From positions 2,542,001 to 2,606,000 of the forward strand of contig NZ_CP083740.1 in assembly GCF_020150455.1 (NCBI RefSeq): 64,000 bases of DNA, in the 5' to 3' direction. This stretch comes from Bremerella sp. TYQ1. Lineage in GTDB: Bacteria > Planctomycetota > Planctomycetia > Pirellulales > Pirellulaceae. How positions within the stretch are numbered: the first letter of the stretch is position 1; each line of letters starts with the position of its first letter. Shown here piece by piece: positions 16,973 through 26,199 of this stretch. A program made the position numbers and the translations under genes. The notes under the pieces were generated by a model. It saw only the letters and a list, made by a program, of their open reading frames with translations, did no database searches and was not told the DNA's origin.

Positions 16973-18607
16973 TCAGATCGTGACGTTTAAGTTGCGACTG
17001 TCTCGCTCGGCTTCTTTGTTGACTGATTCATTTGCCTTAGCAGTGGTCTCATCTTCATGACTCCCCTGCCCTGACTCGCCGCGCGATCCACGAGAACTTC
17101 CCTGATCGCTCGATTGGTCGGCAAGATTCGACATGGAACCATCTGGTGTCGTTTGCTGGCCCATCAATTCAACTTCAAACTGCTGAACTTGAATATTGGC
17201 TTCCGCCAGGCGTTCACGCAGTTGCGGCAAGTTATCGAGTAGCACCTGACGCGTAGCAGGATTTTCTGCTTCGACTTTCGCCAGCATGTTTCCATTTTCA
17301 ATTTTGATTTCGACCTTCAGTTGGCCCAACTCTGAAGGGTTCAAGCGAATCTTGATCGACTGGCCTGGCGGAGTAGATTCGACTGCTCTCGCGACCCGAT
17401 TGATCAGGCGAATCTGTTGCTTTGGATCTAACTGCGTCGTCGGCTTCCCTTCGGTTGTCTTTTGCAACGTACCGCGTTGGAAACCTCGCTGAAGTAGCGA
17501 CGCAATGTTGTGCGTTCCAGTAGGCTGGCTGCTATTCGCTGACGCAGCCGAATTCGATGCCGTGGCACTTGCGTTCGCCGCGGCTGCCGCTAATGCTTCG
17601 GTTGCTTTGCTAACTGCTTCAAAGGTTGCCTGAGTCGATGAATTACTGGCATTACCTAGAGAGGTATCGTCTGGCTGTGCATTAGCATCCTGAGATGCCC
17701 GCGGATTCTCTTGTCGGCGATCGTGCCGGGAAGAATCGTGCTGCGACGATGCCTCCGTGTCGGCTTCTACTTCGGCGACTTGTTCCGTAGCGTCGGCCTG
17801 TTCAGCTCGAGCTTCCTCAGCAGCTTTTCTCTCGTCCGACTTGGCTATCGGGGCATCATCCGGGGAAGCACCTTCAGAGGTTTCATCTACGACAGGTTCG
17901 ATGTTTTCTTCTGAAAAAACTTCTGCATTGCTTTGAGTTTCCTCAGAAGATTTGGCGTCTCTGGACTCTGCATAGCTGCCGGCATCGGCAACCACTTCTT
18001 CGGCTGCAACGGATGTATCAAGCGGCTGTTCGGTTCCGGCTTCATTACCATCTACGAGCGGCTGAGCTTCTGCGAGGCTCTTATTTTCTGCCAGGTTTTC
18101 TACGTCAGACAGACCTTCGGCTGTCTCTTCCCTAGCTAGGGTATCGGGCGCGGCGAGAATCGTTTCTTGTTGTCCCGCAGAAGCAGAGGTCTCTAATGCG
18201 GCTTGGTCTGGTTCGCCCGCTGCTTGCTCGTCTGAGGTCGTTTGCGATGAAAACTCCGCTACCGCAGCTACATCTTCCGGATCAACGGCATCCTCATCGG
18301 TCTGCTGAGAATCGCCTGCTTCGTTCGGGTACACCTCAGGAGCATAAGCGGATGGTGACTCGTCGTAGCCATCGTGAAGATTCGGATCGTCCGTTGGAGC
18401 GGTATACGATTCGTTCGTTTGATGGGGTGCGGTGGCTGTTGAAGCGACCGGATCGAATGACTTCTCTCCCTTGCCAGATAATGCCTGGGAGGTCTTCATG
18501 ATCATATCGAAGAACGCCATCGGATCGGCTGTCTGCGCGTTACCACTGCGCGACGCGTTCCCCCATTGCGAGGTCGAGTTCACCGATTGAGAGGATGATG
18601 ATTCCAT
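16973..18607 (-). CDS. fliK: Flagellar hook-length control protein FliK
   Basis: 544 residues. The first 350 are acidic, Ser/Ala/Glu-rich and probably disordered, serving as the secreted ruler part. The C-terminal Flg_hook domain contains IKIRLNPSELGQLKVEIKIE and ATRQVLLDNLPQLRERLAEA, the region that contacts FlhB. A Gly/Ser-rich tail ends the protein. The ATG follows GAGGAATATC. Its place before flgD-flgE fits hook assembly. The long N-terminus may match the large hook subunit. Confidence 0.88.
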   Translation of the reverse strand: MESSSSQSVNSTSQWGNASRSGNAQTADPMAFFDMIMKTSQALSGKGEKSFDPVASTATAPHQTNESYTAPTDDPNLHDGYDESPSAYAPEVYPNEAGDSQQTDEDAVDPEDVAAVAEFSSQTTSDEQAAGEPDQAALETSASAGQQETILAAPDTLAREETAEGLSDVENLAENKSLAEAQPLVDGNEAGTEQPLDTSVAAEEVVADAGSYAESRDAKSSEETQSNAEVFSEENIEPVVDETSEGASPDDAPIAKSDERKAAEEARAEQADATEQVAEVEADTEASSQHDSSRHDRRQENPRASQDANAQPDDTSLGNASNSSTQATFEAVSKATEALAAAAANASATASNSAASANSSQPTGTHNIASLLQRGFQRGTLQKTTEGKPTTQLDPKQQIRLINRVARAVESTPPGQSIKIRLNPSELGQLKVEIKIENGNMLAKVEAENPATRQVLLDNLPQLRERLAEANIQVQQFEVELMGQQTTPDGSMSNLADQSSDQGSSRGSRGESGQGSHEDETTAKANESVNKEAERDSRNLNVTI

Positions 18608-18618
18608 GATATTCCTCG

Positions 18619-19320
18619 CTAGTTAGACGGCGGCGCGAACTGTTGCAGTTGATCGCGTGCGTCTCCCAGGATTTCCGTATCGGGCATTCCGCGTCGAATC
18701 TCGTCTAAGATATCGGCCAGCTTTTGCTGCTCTTCTTCTGAACGAAATTCGCCCATGATTTTCTTTCGCTTGTCGGTCGACATCGCTTTGACGATTTTTA
18801 CCACGTCAATCATCGCTTTATCATCACGCTCGAGCATCATCAAGATTTGCTCTTTGGCCTGACGAGGATCCAGCGCTTCCAACGTCCGTTGGACTTCGAC
18901 GATGGCCTCGTCCAGGACGCCATCTTCCAATGCTTTCAGCCGCTGATCGAAGCCTTGCTTGAGTTGATCGTAACGGCGTCGCTCTTCCATTAAGCTTGAC
19001 TGCATATTCCGGAGGTTTTCGATCCCCGTATCAAGTGCTTGCAGACGAAAGTCGAGTGCCAGATGTCGCTGGGCTCGTTCATCGATAATCTGCTGCATGT
19101 CAGGTTCTTCGTTGTCCTCTTCCGGCTCGTCTTGATTTTGAACCTCTTCGCGGATGGCTTCTTCATCGATGCCATACACGATTGCCATCAACGAGTAGAA
19201 CTTATCCTTGGTAAATGTCCCTGAATTGGCGAACATAGCCACGCAGATTACCTGGGCCAAAACTGTCGCCACGCAGAGGTAGGCGAAAAACGCTCCCGCC
19301 ATTCTTACCAAAGCCACCAC
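18619..19320 (-). CDS. MotE-like membrane-anchored coiled-coil protein
   Basis: 233 residues: an N-terminal membrane helix (about residues 8-30, FFAYLCVATVLAQVICVAMF), an acidic stretch, a long coiled coil (residues about 75-150) and a C-terminal segment resembling the MgtE N-terminal/FliG helical domain (MLERDDKAMIDVVKIVKAMS). Such proteins near fliJ are called MotE-like; the rhizobial MotE is a periplasmic chaperone for the motor protein MotC. The start is a GTG overlapping the fliJ stop by one base. Function here is inferred from position only. Confidence 0.6.
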   Translation of the reverse strand: MVALVRMAGAFFAYLCVATVLAQVICVAMFANSGTFTKDKFYSLMAIVYGIDEEAIREEVQNQDEPEEDNEEPDMQQIIDERAQRHLALDFRLQALDTGIENLRNMQSSLMEERRRYDQLKQGFDQRLKALEDGVLDEAIVEVQRTLEALDPRQAKEQILMMLERDDKAMIDVVKIVKAMSTDKRKKIMGEFRSEEEQQKLADILDEIRRGMPDTEILGDARDQLQQFAPPSN

Positions 19321-19769
19321 TACTCTCCTTTACGCATGAAACCGCTCAATGCGATTTCGTCCATTTGTTTTGCTTCCACGGCTGCCTCGCGCTGCTCGTG
19401 CTGTTCCTGCTTCTGCTCTTTCAGCTTCTCGAGCGTTCGGACTTCATGGTCCGCATCAATCAATGCCTGCCGTCGCTGCTGAATATGAGGTCGTAGTTTC
19501 TGCATCAACTGCTGTTTTTCCAGGTGCAGTGCTTTCAGGTACATCACTTCACGCTGCGAAGCGGTAATCAAGTCGACATTCAAACTGCCACGTTGTGTGA
19601 CTTCGCGAATGTAGACATGTTGTTGTTCAATTTCGCCCAGGATTTCCGTTTGATGTTCTTTGAGCTGTTCTTCCGCACGAAGGACTTCAGCAAGTTCCGC
19701 GCGACACCGATCCCGCGCGGCGATCTTCAGCCGCAGATAGGTCTCGAGTCGAAAACGGAATTTTGCCAT
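19320..19769 (-). CDS. fliJ: Flagellar export chaperone/stalk protein FliJ
   Basis: 149 residues forming an almost continuous alpha-helical coiled coil starting MAKFRFRLETYLRLKIAARD, typical of FliJ. FliJ is the central stalk of the FliI ATPase ring and links it to FlhA. The order fliI-fliJ is conserved, and the stop overlaps the start of the next gene by one base (TAGTG). Confidence 0.9.
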   Translation of the reverse strand: MAKFRFRLETYLRLKIAARDRCRAELAEVLRAEEQLKEHQTEILGEIEQQHVYIREVTQRGSLNVDLITASQREVMYLKALHLEKQQLMQKLRPHIQQRRQALIDADHEVRTLEKLKEQKQEQHEQREAAVEAKQMDEIALSGFMRKGE

Positions 19770-19785
19770 CAGTCATTTGTCCTAT

Positions 19786-21144
19786 TTACTTCGCGGCGAT
19801 CTTGGGGCCGCTTCCGGCTTGCAGGTTTGGCTGAGCAATACTGCACTTACGCACTAATCCCAACAGCTGCTGCTGAGCCGACTCGACACTTGCTTGCTCG
19901 TCCACGCGTTGACGCAGAAACCGATCGATCTCGTCCTTCAAACGAATTGCCATATCGATCCGTGGATTGGATCCTTGTCGATACGCCCCAATGTTGATCA
20001 GGTCTTCGTTTTCCGCATAAGTCGCCATCAAGTCACGAATGACTAACGCTCCAGCACGAACTTCCTCGCTGACCAAATCGTTCATCAAGCGGCTGATGCT
20101 TTGCATAACATCAATGGCAGGGTAATGTCCCTTTCCGGCCAGCTTTCTGGACAGCACAATGTGCCCATCTAGTAGCCCGCGAACCGTATCCGCGACTGGT
20201 TCGTTGGTATCGTCACCTTCGACGAGCACGGTATAGAACGCTGTAATACTGCCCTGTCGAGTTCGTCCGGTACGTTCCACCAGACGGGGAAGCATAGCGA
20301 ACATCGAAGGTGGATAGCCTTTGGTTGTGGGCGGTTCTCCGGCCGCAAGGCCGATCTCACGTTGAGCCATGGCAAAACGAGTCACGCTGTCCATCAGGAA
20401 CAGCACGTTCTTGCCGCTCTCGCGAAAATGCTCGGCGATACTCGTGGCGGTCAATGCGGCCTGCATTCGCTTGATGGCAGGTTGATCGCTGGTTGCCACA
20501 ACGACCACACTACGCGCCATCCCTTCAGGCCCTAGGTCACGTTCAATGAAGTCGTTCACTTCACGTCCACGTTCGCCAATCAAGGCGATCACGTTCACAT
20601 CTGCGGACGTATACCGAGCCATCATCCCGAGCGTCACACTTTTGCCGACGCCACTACCGGCGAAGATACCCACGCGCTGTCCGAGTCCACATGTCAACAT
20701 GCCATCAATGGCACGAACTCCGGTCGAAATGGTTTGATCAATTCGCGGCCGATTGATCGCATTGGGGGGATCTTGGTCTAAGCGAACACGATCGGCAACG
20801 ATCGGCTGTGGCAAGTCATCGACGCAATTTCCATGGGCATCGAGGACGCGCCCCAACAACTGGTCGCCGACGCCTGCGGTTCGGAATGACTGCTTCAAGT
20901 GAACCTTATTTCCGCGGCGAATTCCCTGTACCCCGGTCAATGGATAAACGAGCGTCAGGTCTCCTTTAAAGCCAATCACTTCGGCAGGAATGGCCGGTCC
21001 AATCTGACGCTCGATCTCGACAACTGCTCCAATTGGAACCGGAAAACCGGCAACTGCCGTAGTGGTTCCCAACGTTTCGACGACACTTCCCGTCACCGCT
21101 GTGGGCATAATCTGATCGAGTCGATTTCGCAGGGAGGCAATCAC
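19786..21144 (-). CDS. fliI: Flagellum-specific export ATPase FliI
   Basis: 452-residue ATPase of the type III export system, related to F1-beta. It has the Walker A segment GIFAGSGVGKSVTLGMM, Walker B near VLFLMDSVTRFAMAQRE, and the family motif GEPPTTKGYPPSMFAMLPRL. It drives chaperone release and unfolding at the export gate. The GTG start overlaps the fliH stop by four bases (GTGA), a sign of coupled translation with its regulator FliH. Confidence 0.97.
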   Translation of the reverse strand: MIASLRNRLDQIMPTAVTGSVVETLGTTTAVAGFPVPIGAVVEIERQIGPAIPAEVIGFKGDLTLVYPLTGVQGIRRGNKVHLKQSFRTAGVGDQLLGRVLDAHGNCVDDLPQPIVADRVRLDQDPPNAINRPRIDQTISTGVRAIDGMLTCGLGQRVGIFAGSGVGKSVTLGMMARYTSADVNVIALIGERGREVNDFIERDLGPEGMARSVVVVATSDQPAIKRMQAALTATSIAEHFRESGKNVLFLMDSVTRFAMAQREIGLAAGEPPTTKGYPPSMFAMLPRLVERTGRTRQGSITAFYTVLVEGDDTNEPVADTVRGLLDGHIVLSRKLAGKGHYPAIDVMQSISRLMNDLVSEEVRAGALVIRDLMATYAENEDLINIGAYRQGSNPRIDMAIRLKDEIDRFLRQRVDEQASVESAQQQLLGLVRKCSIAQPNLQAGSGPKIAAK

Positions 21145-21809
21145 TGGACACCTCCCAACTCTTCAGCGATCCGAGATAGCTGCGTTTCGATTCGATTATC
21201 AATCTGACCAAATTTGGTTTCGACAATGCATCCGCCTCGCGAGATCGCGGGATCTGCAATGATCTGAGCGGGAGCCAGCTTTTTCAGCTCATCACAAAGC
21301 ATCGCTTCGCCGCTTTGCATACTTCCCAAGTCTTGAGGATTCAAGCGGACGTGAATTTCACCACATCCCGATGCCAGCTGTAATGACTCGCGAATCAACG
21401 TCGACGAGACTTGTGGATCGTTTTCGATTTCTCGACGGATGATTTTCTCAGCAACCGCCGTAGCAACTTGCAATGCGACTTTTTCCCATTGATTGAGCCA
21501 GGCTTGACGTTCGGTTGTCAGGTCTTGCACAAGCGTTCGCAGGGCCGGAAGAAGCGTAGCCGCTTGTTGATCCACTTCCGTGCGCAGCGATTGTTGTGCT
21601 CGTAGTTCAGCGGCCTGACGTCCATCAGCTTCCGCTTTGGCACGGATTTGCTTGGCCTGCTCCTGGGCTTGCTTAACGATGTCGGCTGCTTTCAGCTTGA
21701 CATCATTTAAGTCGTTCTGGGCCTTGCTCGATACGTCGTTCAAGTTAAATGCGACCGCCGACATTGCGTGCGATTCGTTTTCAAGCCGGCCTGATTTGAT
21801 GACTGCCAT
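21141..21809 (-). CDS. fliH: Flagellar export ATPase regulator FliH
   Basis: 222 residues. The N-terminal half is an Ala/Gln/Lys-rich helix (KQAQEQAKQIRAKAEADGRQ) like the peripheral stalk of F-type ATPases. The C-terminal half resembles the FliH/YscL/HrpE domain (VATAVAEKIIRREIENDPQ and EIHVRLNPQDLGSM). FliH binds FliI and anchors it to the C-ring. The ATG is preceded by AAGGAA. Confidence 0.9.
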   Translation of the reverse strand: MAVIKSGRLENESHAMSAVAFNLNDVSSKAQNDLNDVKLKAADIVKQAQEQAKQIRAKAEADGRQAAELRAQQSLRTEVDQQAATLLPALRTLVQDLTTERQAWLNQWEKVALQVATAVAEKIIRREIENDPQVSSTLIRESLQLASGCGEIHVRLNPQDLGSMQSGEAMLCDELKKLAPAQIIADPAISRGGCIVETKFGQIDNRIETQLSRIAEELGGVQ

Positions 21810-21821
21810 GTTGCGTATTCC

Positions 21822-22988
21822 TTATGCGGCTGCCTGAAGCGAACGCGACGGAGTTGACTGCGATGAAGTGAGCAGCGTATCCGCAGCAAGGCACATCTGC
21901 TGCTTGGCATGATCGATATCAGAAAGCAATACCGGCTGCATTTCACGGATCTTTCGTTCCAGCAGTTTCACGTCGCCTGCCCCAAGCCCTCGCGAAATTC
22001 GTTTCATCACTTCGGGAGAAGCTCCACAAAGTGCCAACAGCACCACCTTCGGTCCTGCCTGATGAAGAACTTTGGCAAGTGACACATCATCGAGCCGAGC
22101 AAATCGCTCGAAGGGAAAGCGTGGCTGAATCGTGTTAGGCGTTCGCGAGTCTGGCTTGGCGGTCGCAGGAACGACACGCTTCTCTTCCACTTCTCGCTTC
22201 GCTTCATGCTTCGATGTCGGCGACGCGGCAGGCGCCTCCGGCAGCTGAACAACTTGCGTAGGCGGTTGAACAGGAAATGGAATCCGAACTGCGGGCTCAT
22301 GTCCCTTGAAGGTTTCCAAGTCGCTCGGAATTTGAGAGCCTCGACTGCGAAGCTCGGCCAAAAGTTGTTCGGCTTGATCGCCGGAAGATGCCTTAAGAAT
22401 GGCTTGAGCCGCGGCCATCCCTTGCTGACGGCGCTGAAAAGCGATCGTTTGGCGAGATACAATTTGCTTTATTCGAGCTTCTATCTCCGCAACGATTTCC
22501 TGCGACGGTTCATCCAATTGGGTGATGCGATGGACGATATCGGCTTGAAGCTGCGGCGGCAATTGACGCAAAATCTCTGACGCACGTTCCGCCGAGACAT
22601 AGCTCATGACGACAGCGGTCACTTGAGGATGTTCTTGCTCGAAGAATGGAGCAAGCATTTCACTTGGTGCATCGTTCAAAAACGCAAATGGCGGAGGAGT
22701 CGGAGCCGAAACAGCCGAAACCGAGCTCACTGCTTCAGGTTCCTCGTAGGTAAACTCTATATCGACGCCGCTATCTTCAACCGGCAATTGCCTTCCGGAA
22801 TTTCGCAAAAATTCATCCAACACGGTTTGACGTTCGTCGTCGGAGATGTTTTCGAGTTCGATCGACATCCAACGAATTTGCGACGCGACGTCTTCCGGCA
22901 TGCTTTCCAGCAACTTATCGGCCGAAGCTTCATCGAGACTGGCAATCACGATGGCTGCTTTTCGGATAGTTTCTTGCGTGGTGGTCAT
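21822..22988 (-). CDS. fliG: Flagellar motor switch protein FliG
   Basis: 388 residues from the ATG at 22988 (MTTTQETIRKAAIVIASLDE); a TTG eight codons upstream is possible but would add residues without family match. The EHPQ motif (FFEQEHPQVTAVVMSYV) marks the middle domain. The C-terminal domain has helices with charged residues for MotA contact (DVKLLERKIREMQPVLLSDI). A Pro-rich linker of about 90 residues separates the middle and C-terminal domains, longer than usual. FliG transmits torque between stator and the FliF ring. Confidence 0.92.
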   Translation of the reverse strand: MTTTQETIRKAAIVIASLDEASADKLLESMPEDVASQIRWMSIELENISDDERQTVLDEFLRNSGRQLPVEDSGVDIEFTYEEPEAVSSVSAVSAPTPPPFAFLNDAPSEMLAPFFEQEHPQVTAVVMSYVSAERASEILRQLPPQLQADIVHRITQLDEPSQEIVAEIEARIKQIVSRQTIAFQRRQQGMAAAQAILKASSGDQAEQLLAELRSRGSQIPSDLETFKGHEPAVRIPFPVQPPTQVVQLPEAPAASPTSKHEAKREVEEKRVVPATAKPDSRTPNTIQPRFPFERFARLDDVSLAKVLHQAGPKVVLLALCGASPEVMKRISRGLGAGDVKLLERKIREMQPVLLSDIDHAKQQMCLAADTLLTSSQSTPSRSLQAAA

Positions 22989-23026
22989 GGTGAGTTTCTT
23001 CGTGAGTGGCAAAAGCGTTGCGAAAG

Positions 23027-24706
23027 CTAGTTAGGGCTACCGATCCAAGTTTGCAGGATGCCCAATGCGGTATCCGGATCTTCGCGAACCATATCAGCAA
23101 GTTCATTTTTCAGGTTGGGACCAGTTCCCTGGGCAAATCGCTTCTTAAGGAGCCCTTGCATCGAATCTTCTGGCTGCTCTTCCGATTTAGCCTCTTTGGC
23201 TTGAGCCGCTGCAGGGTCTTCCAGCTTAAAGGCCTCGGTCGGTTCTGCAGCTGATCCGGTGCTTTTCAACATGCTGCGAAGCATAAACATTCCAACGACA
23301 GCAAAGCCGATGGTAGCCAATGTCTGCCAGTTCGTAGCCAACCAGGCCATGGCAGTATCGGCCACAGCAGGTTCTGGAGTTGGCATATCGGGAAGCTGAG
23401 GTGCGGTCCAGACATAGACTTGAGGATAAGGATCGTCCCCCTGTGCTTGCTCAGGAAGCAGCGTCACAACGGTCGTTTCAACGGTCTTCTTGGTCTCATC
23501 TTCAATCTTCTTCAGCTCACCTGGATCGGGCGTCTTTGGCGGCTGACCGGCGGCTGCAGGATTTCGGGAATTCCAGACGTCAACGTAATACTGACTCGGA
23601 ATGCTGACCGAGACGGTCACACGTTTCGGCGTGAGTGAAGCAAGTTGCTTTTGGGTGTAATCTTGGTTGGTCACCGCCAAGGTTTCTTCACGATTCGATT
23701 CCGACTCTTGCTCGTTCATCGGTTGCCCGCTGACGGCAGTTGGTCGGTTGGGCCCCTCAGGGGCTTGTGCCGCCAAACCTGGTTGTCCAGCATTCGCCGG
23801 CGTACGGCGGATATCGGAAGACTTCTCCGACATCGAGGCCAGTGGCGTAGGCCGAGGATCGTACTTGATTCCCTTCTCGATTCGGTTCATTTCAGGATCA
23901 AGCTCGACGTTGACGGTCACGTTGTTGCCGTCGATAAAACGCAACGCACTGTTGATTGTTTCGGTCCAGTGATCCTCGAACCATTTTTTGCGGGCCGCGT
24001 AAGGATCGTCGTTCACGGAAGCCAAATCGTTGTCGGCACCACTGAACGTTTTCCGCGTGTTCAAGTCGGTCACGGAAACATGTTGCGAATCGAGCCCAGC
24101 AATCGAGTGGGCGACATAGTTCTGAATGCTTTTAACGGTCTTGGGATCAATATCGTCCGAGCCACTTGGACGCACGACGACCGAAGCTGTATAGACCTTT
24201 TTGCGTGGGAAGCCCCCTTTGTCTTCGATGTCGTACTGAACTGACGCGTACTCGATGCCGCGCATGTTACGCAGAACGAGGGCCATTTCTTTTTCCTTGG
24301 CCACTTTCTGTCGGTCAGCGCGGTGGGCTTCCGATTCGAATGGGCTGGCCTGTCCGACCGCTTCTTCCATGCTTTCGTGGAAGTCTGGTGGAATGGCGTT
24401 ATTCTTCACCAATGCTGCGATGTAATCGACGCGACGACTGCGAGGCACAAAGATCTGACTGCCAACTACTTCGTAATCATCCAAAGATTCAGAAGCAAAT
24501 GCTGCCAGGATCGCCTTCTGATCGGCAGGCGCAATGGCAGCCCCCGAGAGAATCGGCACATCCTTTTGGAACATCTCGCTTTGAAAAAGAAAAGCGACAC
24601 TGGTGGCAATGGCAACAACCAATAGGCCTGCGATAATCCGGGAACCCGGAGTCATCGAGACGAATAGATCTTTTACCTGCTCGAACGCTTTGTTCAAAAA
24701 GTCCAT
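23027..24706 (-). CDS. fliF: Flagellar MS-ring protein FliF
   Basis: 559 residues from the ATG at 24706, which has AAGGG 8-12 bases upstream; a TTG at 24721 adds only five residues. Two membrane helices (about 20-40 and 425-450) bracket a large periplasmic region with a YscJ/FliF domain (VPRSRRVDYIAALVKNNAIP). The C-terminal cytoplasmic tail ends ELADMVREDPDTALGILQTW, the FliG-binding segment. It is the first-assembled ring of the basal body. Confidence 0.96.
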   Translation of the reverse strand: MDFLNKAFEQVKDLFVSMTPGSRIIAGLLVVAIATSVAFLFQSEMFQKDVPILSGAAIAPADQKAILAAFASESLDDYEVVGSQIFVPRSRRVDYIAALVKNNAIPPDFHESMEEAVGQASPFESEAHRADRQKVAKEKEMALVLRNMRGIEYASVQYDIEDKGGFPRKKVYTASVVVRPSGSDDIDPKTVKSIQNYVAHSIAGLDSQHVSVTDLNTRKTFSGADNDLASVNDDPYAARKKWFEDHWTETINSALRFIDGNNVTVNVELDPEMNRIEKGIKYDPRPTPLASMSEKSSDIRRTPANAGQPGLAAQAPEGPNRPTAVSGQPMNEQESESNREETLAVTNQDYTQKQLASLTPKRVTVSVSIPSQYYVDVWNSRNPAAAGQPPKTPDPGELKKIEDETKKTVETTVVTLLPEQAQGDDPYPQVYVWTAPQLPDMPTPEPAVADTAMAWLATNWQTLATIGFAVVGMFMLRSMLKSTGSAAEPTEAFKLEDPAAAQAKEAKSEEQPEDSMQGLLKKRFAQGTGPNLKNELADMVREDPDTALGILQTWIGSPN

Positions 24707-24786
24707 CCTTGGACCCTTCAAGCTGCGAATTCTAGGTGGTTAGTATTCTAGGAAACCGCTGAATCCTTCAGCAGTTGTTATCTGGT

Positions 24787-25089
24787 TTAAACCCGAATGT
24801 CTTTCACTTCCGCGTAGGCCTGCATCATCTTGTTGCGGACTTGAAGCATCATTTTGAACGACATGTCAGCTTTCTGAACGGCGGTCAAAACCTCGGCCGG
24901 ATTGACGTCGCCGCCGGTGAACAAGGACTCGACAGCACGGTCGGCGTCTTGTTGCATTTGATTAACTTCTTGAATTCCTTCGAGAAGGAATTTGCCGAAC
25001 GAGTCAGGCCCTTCTTCCGGCTTGCCAGGCAGCGGATTAGGAGTCTGAGGAATGTTCAGCTGTTGTTGGATTGCGTTAATGGATGCCAT
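24787..25089 (-). CDS. fliE: MS-ring/rod junction protein FliE
   Basis: 100 residues. The C-terminal half has the FliE signature (AVQKADMSFKMMLQVRNKMM followed by QAYAEVKDIRV). FliE connects the MS-ring to the proximal rod and is among the first exported subunits. Its place between flgC and fliF is standard. Confidence 0.95.
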   Translation of the reverse strand: MASINAIQQQLNIPQTPNPLPGKPEEGPDSFGKFLLEGIQEVNQMQQDADRAVESLFTGGDVNPAEVLTAVQKADMSFKMMLQVRNKMMQAYAEVKDIRV

Positions 25090-25108
25090 CGGGGGGAAGT
25101 TCCATCAA

Positions 25109-25531
25109 TTACGCCAAAATGCGGAGCGTTTGGCTCGTCATATTCTTGGTCATTTCAATCACACCGACGTTCGATTCGTAAGCTCGCGTTGCCTCCAGGG
25201 CATCGACGAACTGCTCGGTCATGTCGACGTTGGGATACTCGACATATCCTTTCCACTTGCCATCTTTGATCGCCAGCGGATGATCTGGTTGCCATCGTCG
25301 TTTCGGTTCCACGGCGTTCTCGCGGACTTCCGCGACTTTCACGCCTGCAGCACCACTGGTGGTCGCCAGCTCGTGATCCGTTTCCAGGACGACATGCTTG
25401 GCGCGGTAAGGACCGATTCGACCGTTCGCGTCTCGCAACGACGACATATTCGCAATGTTCTGCGAAATCGTGGTCAGGCGTTCGCGCTGTGCGATGAGCC
25501 CACTGGTACTGATATCCAATGCGGAGATCAT
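25109..25531 (-). CDS. flgC: Flagellar proximal rod protein FlgC
   Basis: 140 residues starting MISALDISTSGLIAQRERLT with the conserved NIANM rod/hook N-terminal motif. It ends in a helix with YESNVGVIEMTKNMTSQTLR typical of FlgC. It polymerises on FlgB in the proximal rod. The ATG is preceded by AGGAAAGGA. Confidence 0.96.
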   Translation of the reverse strand: MISALDISTSGLIAQRERLTTISQNIANMSSLRDANGRIGPYRAKHVVLETDHELATTSGAAGVKVAEVRENAVEPKRRWQPDHPLAIKDGKWKGYVEYPNVDMTEQFVDALEATRAYESNVGVIEMTKNMTSQTLRILA

Positions 25532-25567
25532 GAGGACGTCCTTTCCTGACTAAAAATCCGTTGGGGG

Positions 25568-25981
25568 TTAAACACGTTCGCTGATGGCGACACTCAAAAG
25601 GCGAAACTGACTTTCCATAATCGCCAACGCCGTATTGTGCATCGTTTGGTTTTTCGACAATTCGGCGACTTGTTTTTCGATGTCGAGATTGCTCTCGTCG
25701 TGGAACAAAATGCCGTTGAGCGAGCTCTCTACTTCCCGCATCGGATCGCCATCTTTGGTATGAACCAGGTTCTGCGAAATCGGTGCGTTGGGGTTATTCT
25801 TTCGCTCAATTGCTTCGGCTAAAACGTCCTGAAAGCGGTCGACATTCAAATCGCGCCCCTTGTACCCAGGCACACGCTGATTGGCGATGTTGGTTGCCAA
25901 AATGGAATGTCGCTTCTGCGCGAAGTTGACGACCTGCTCGAGCACAGGCACCGTATTCGCGTTGAGGATTGAGTTTCCCAT
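25568..25981 (-). CDS. flgB: Flagellar proximal rod protein FlgB
   Basis: 137 residues with the rod-protein signature AQKRHSILATNIANQRVPGY and a C-terminal helix (MHNTALAIMESQFRLLSVAI). First gene of the structural operon, immediately downstream of a sigma-54-type promoter at 26014-26030. The ATG follows TAAGGAAG at a normal distance, giving a leader of about 20-25 bases from the expected transcription start. Confidence 0.96.
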   Translation of the reverse strand: MGNSILNANTVPVLEQVVNFAQKRHSILATNIANQRVPGYKGRDLNVDRFQDVLAEAIERKNNPNAPISQNLVHTKDGDPMREVESSLNGILFHDESNLDIEKQVAELSKNQTMHNTALAIMESQFRLLSVAISERV

Positions 25982-26013
25982 TGTTGGCTTCCTTACCTTA
26001 GGTGACCGACGTA

Positions 26014-26030
26014 TTGCAAAGGACGTGCCG
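26014..26030 (-). promoter_or_regulatory. Sigma-54 (-24/-12) promoter of the flgB operon
   Basis: Read on the minus strand: CGGCACG-TCCT-TTGCAA. The GG of the -24 element and the GC of the -12 element are separated by exactly 10 bases, matching the TGGCACG-N4-TTGCA consensus except for the first base. Expected start is near 26004, 23 bases before the flgB ATG. The gene directly upstream encodes a sigma-54 activator. Confidence 0.88.
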
Positions 26031-26066
26031 AGTTGTGTGCTTGCATCGCGATCTCTTCATCGAGAC

Positions 26067-26177
26067 CCGCAAAGTTTGCCACGTCCGGCAAATCTTGCGG
26101 CAAGCCACGCTTTCGGACAATTTTGCCGAATCATAAGCCGGCAAATGTTGCCGATCTATTTCCGGAAATTCTTGCCG
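26067..26177. promoter_or_regulatory. Array of five 15-bp dyads, probable enhancer sites of the flagellar regulator
   Basis: Five copies of CGGCAA-N3-TTGCCG or close variants begin at 26067, 26086, 26114, 26139 and 26163. The copy at 26139-26153 is a perfect dyad. The variants are CCGCAA/TTGCCA, CGGCAA/TTGCGG, CGGACA/TTGCCG and CGGAAA/TTGCCG. They lie about 60-175 bases upstream of the expected start of the flgB operon, the usual range for NtrC-type activator sites. Binding by the adjacent regulator is inferred. Confidence 0.75.
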
Positions 26178-26199
26178 ATAGCACATCCAGCATGCCTCC

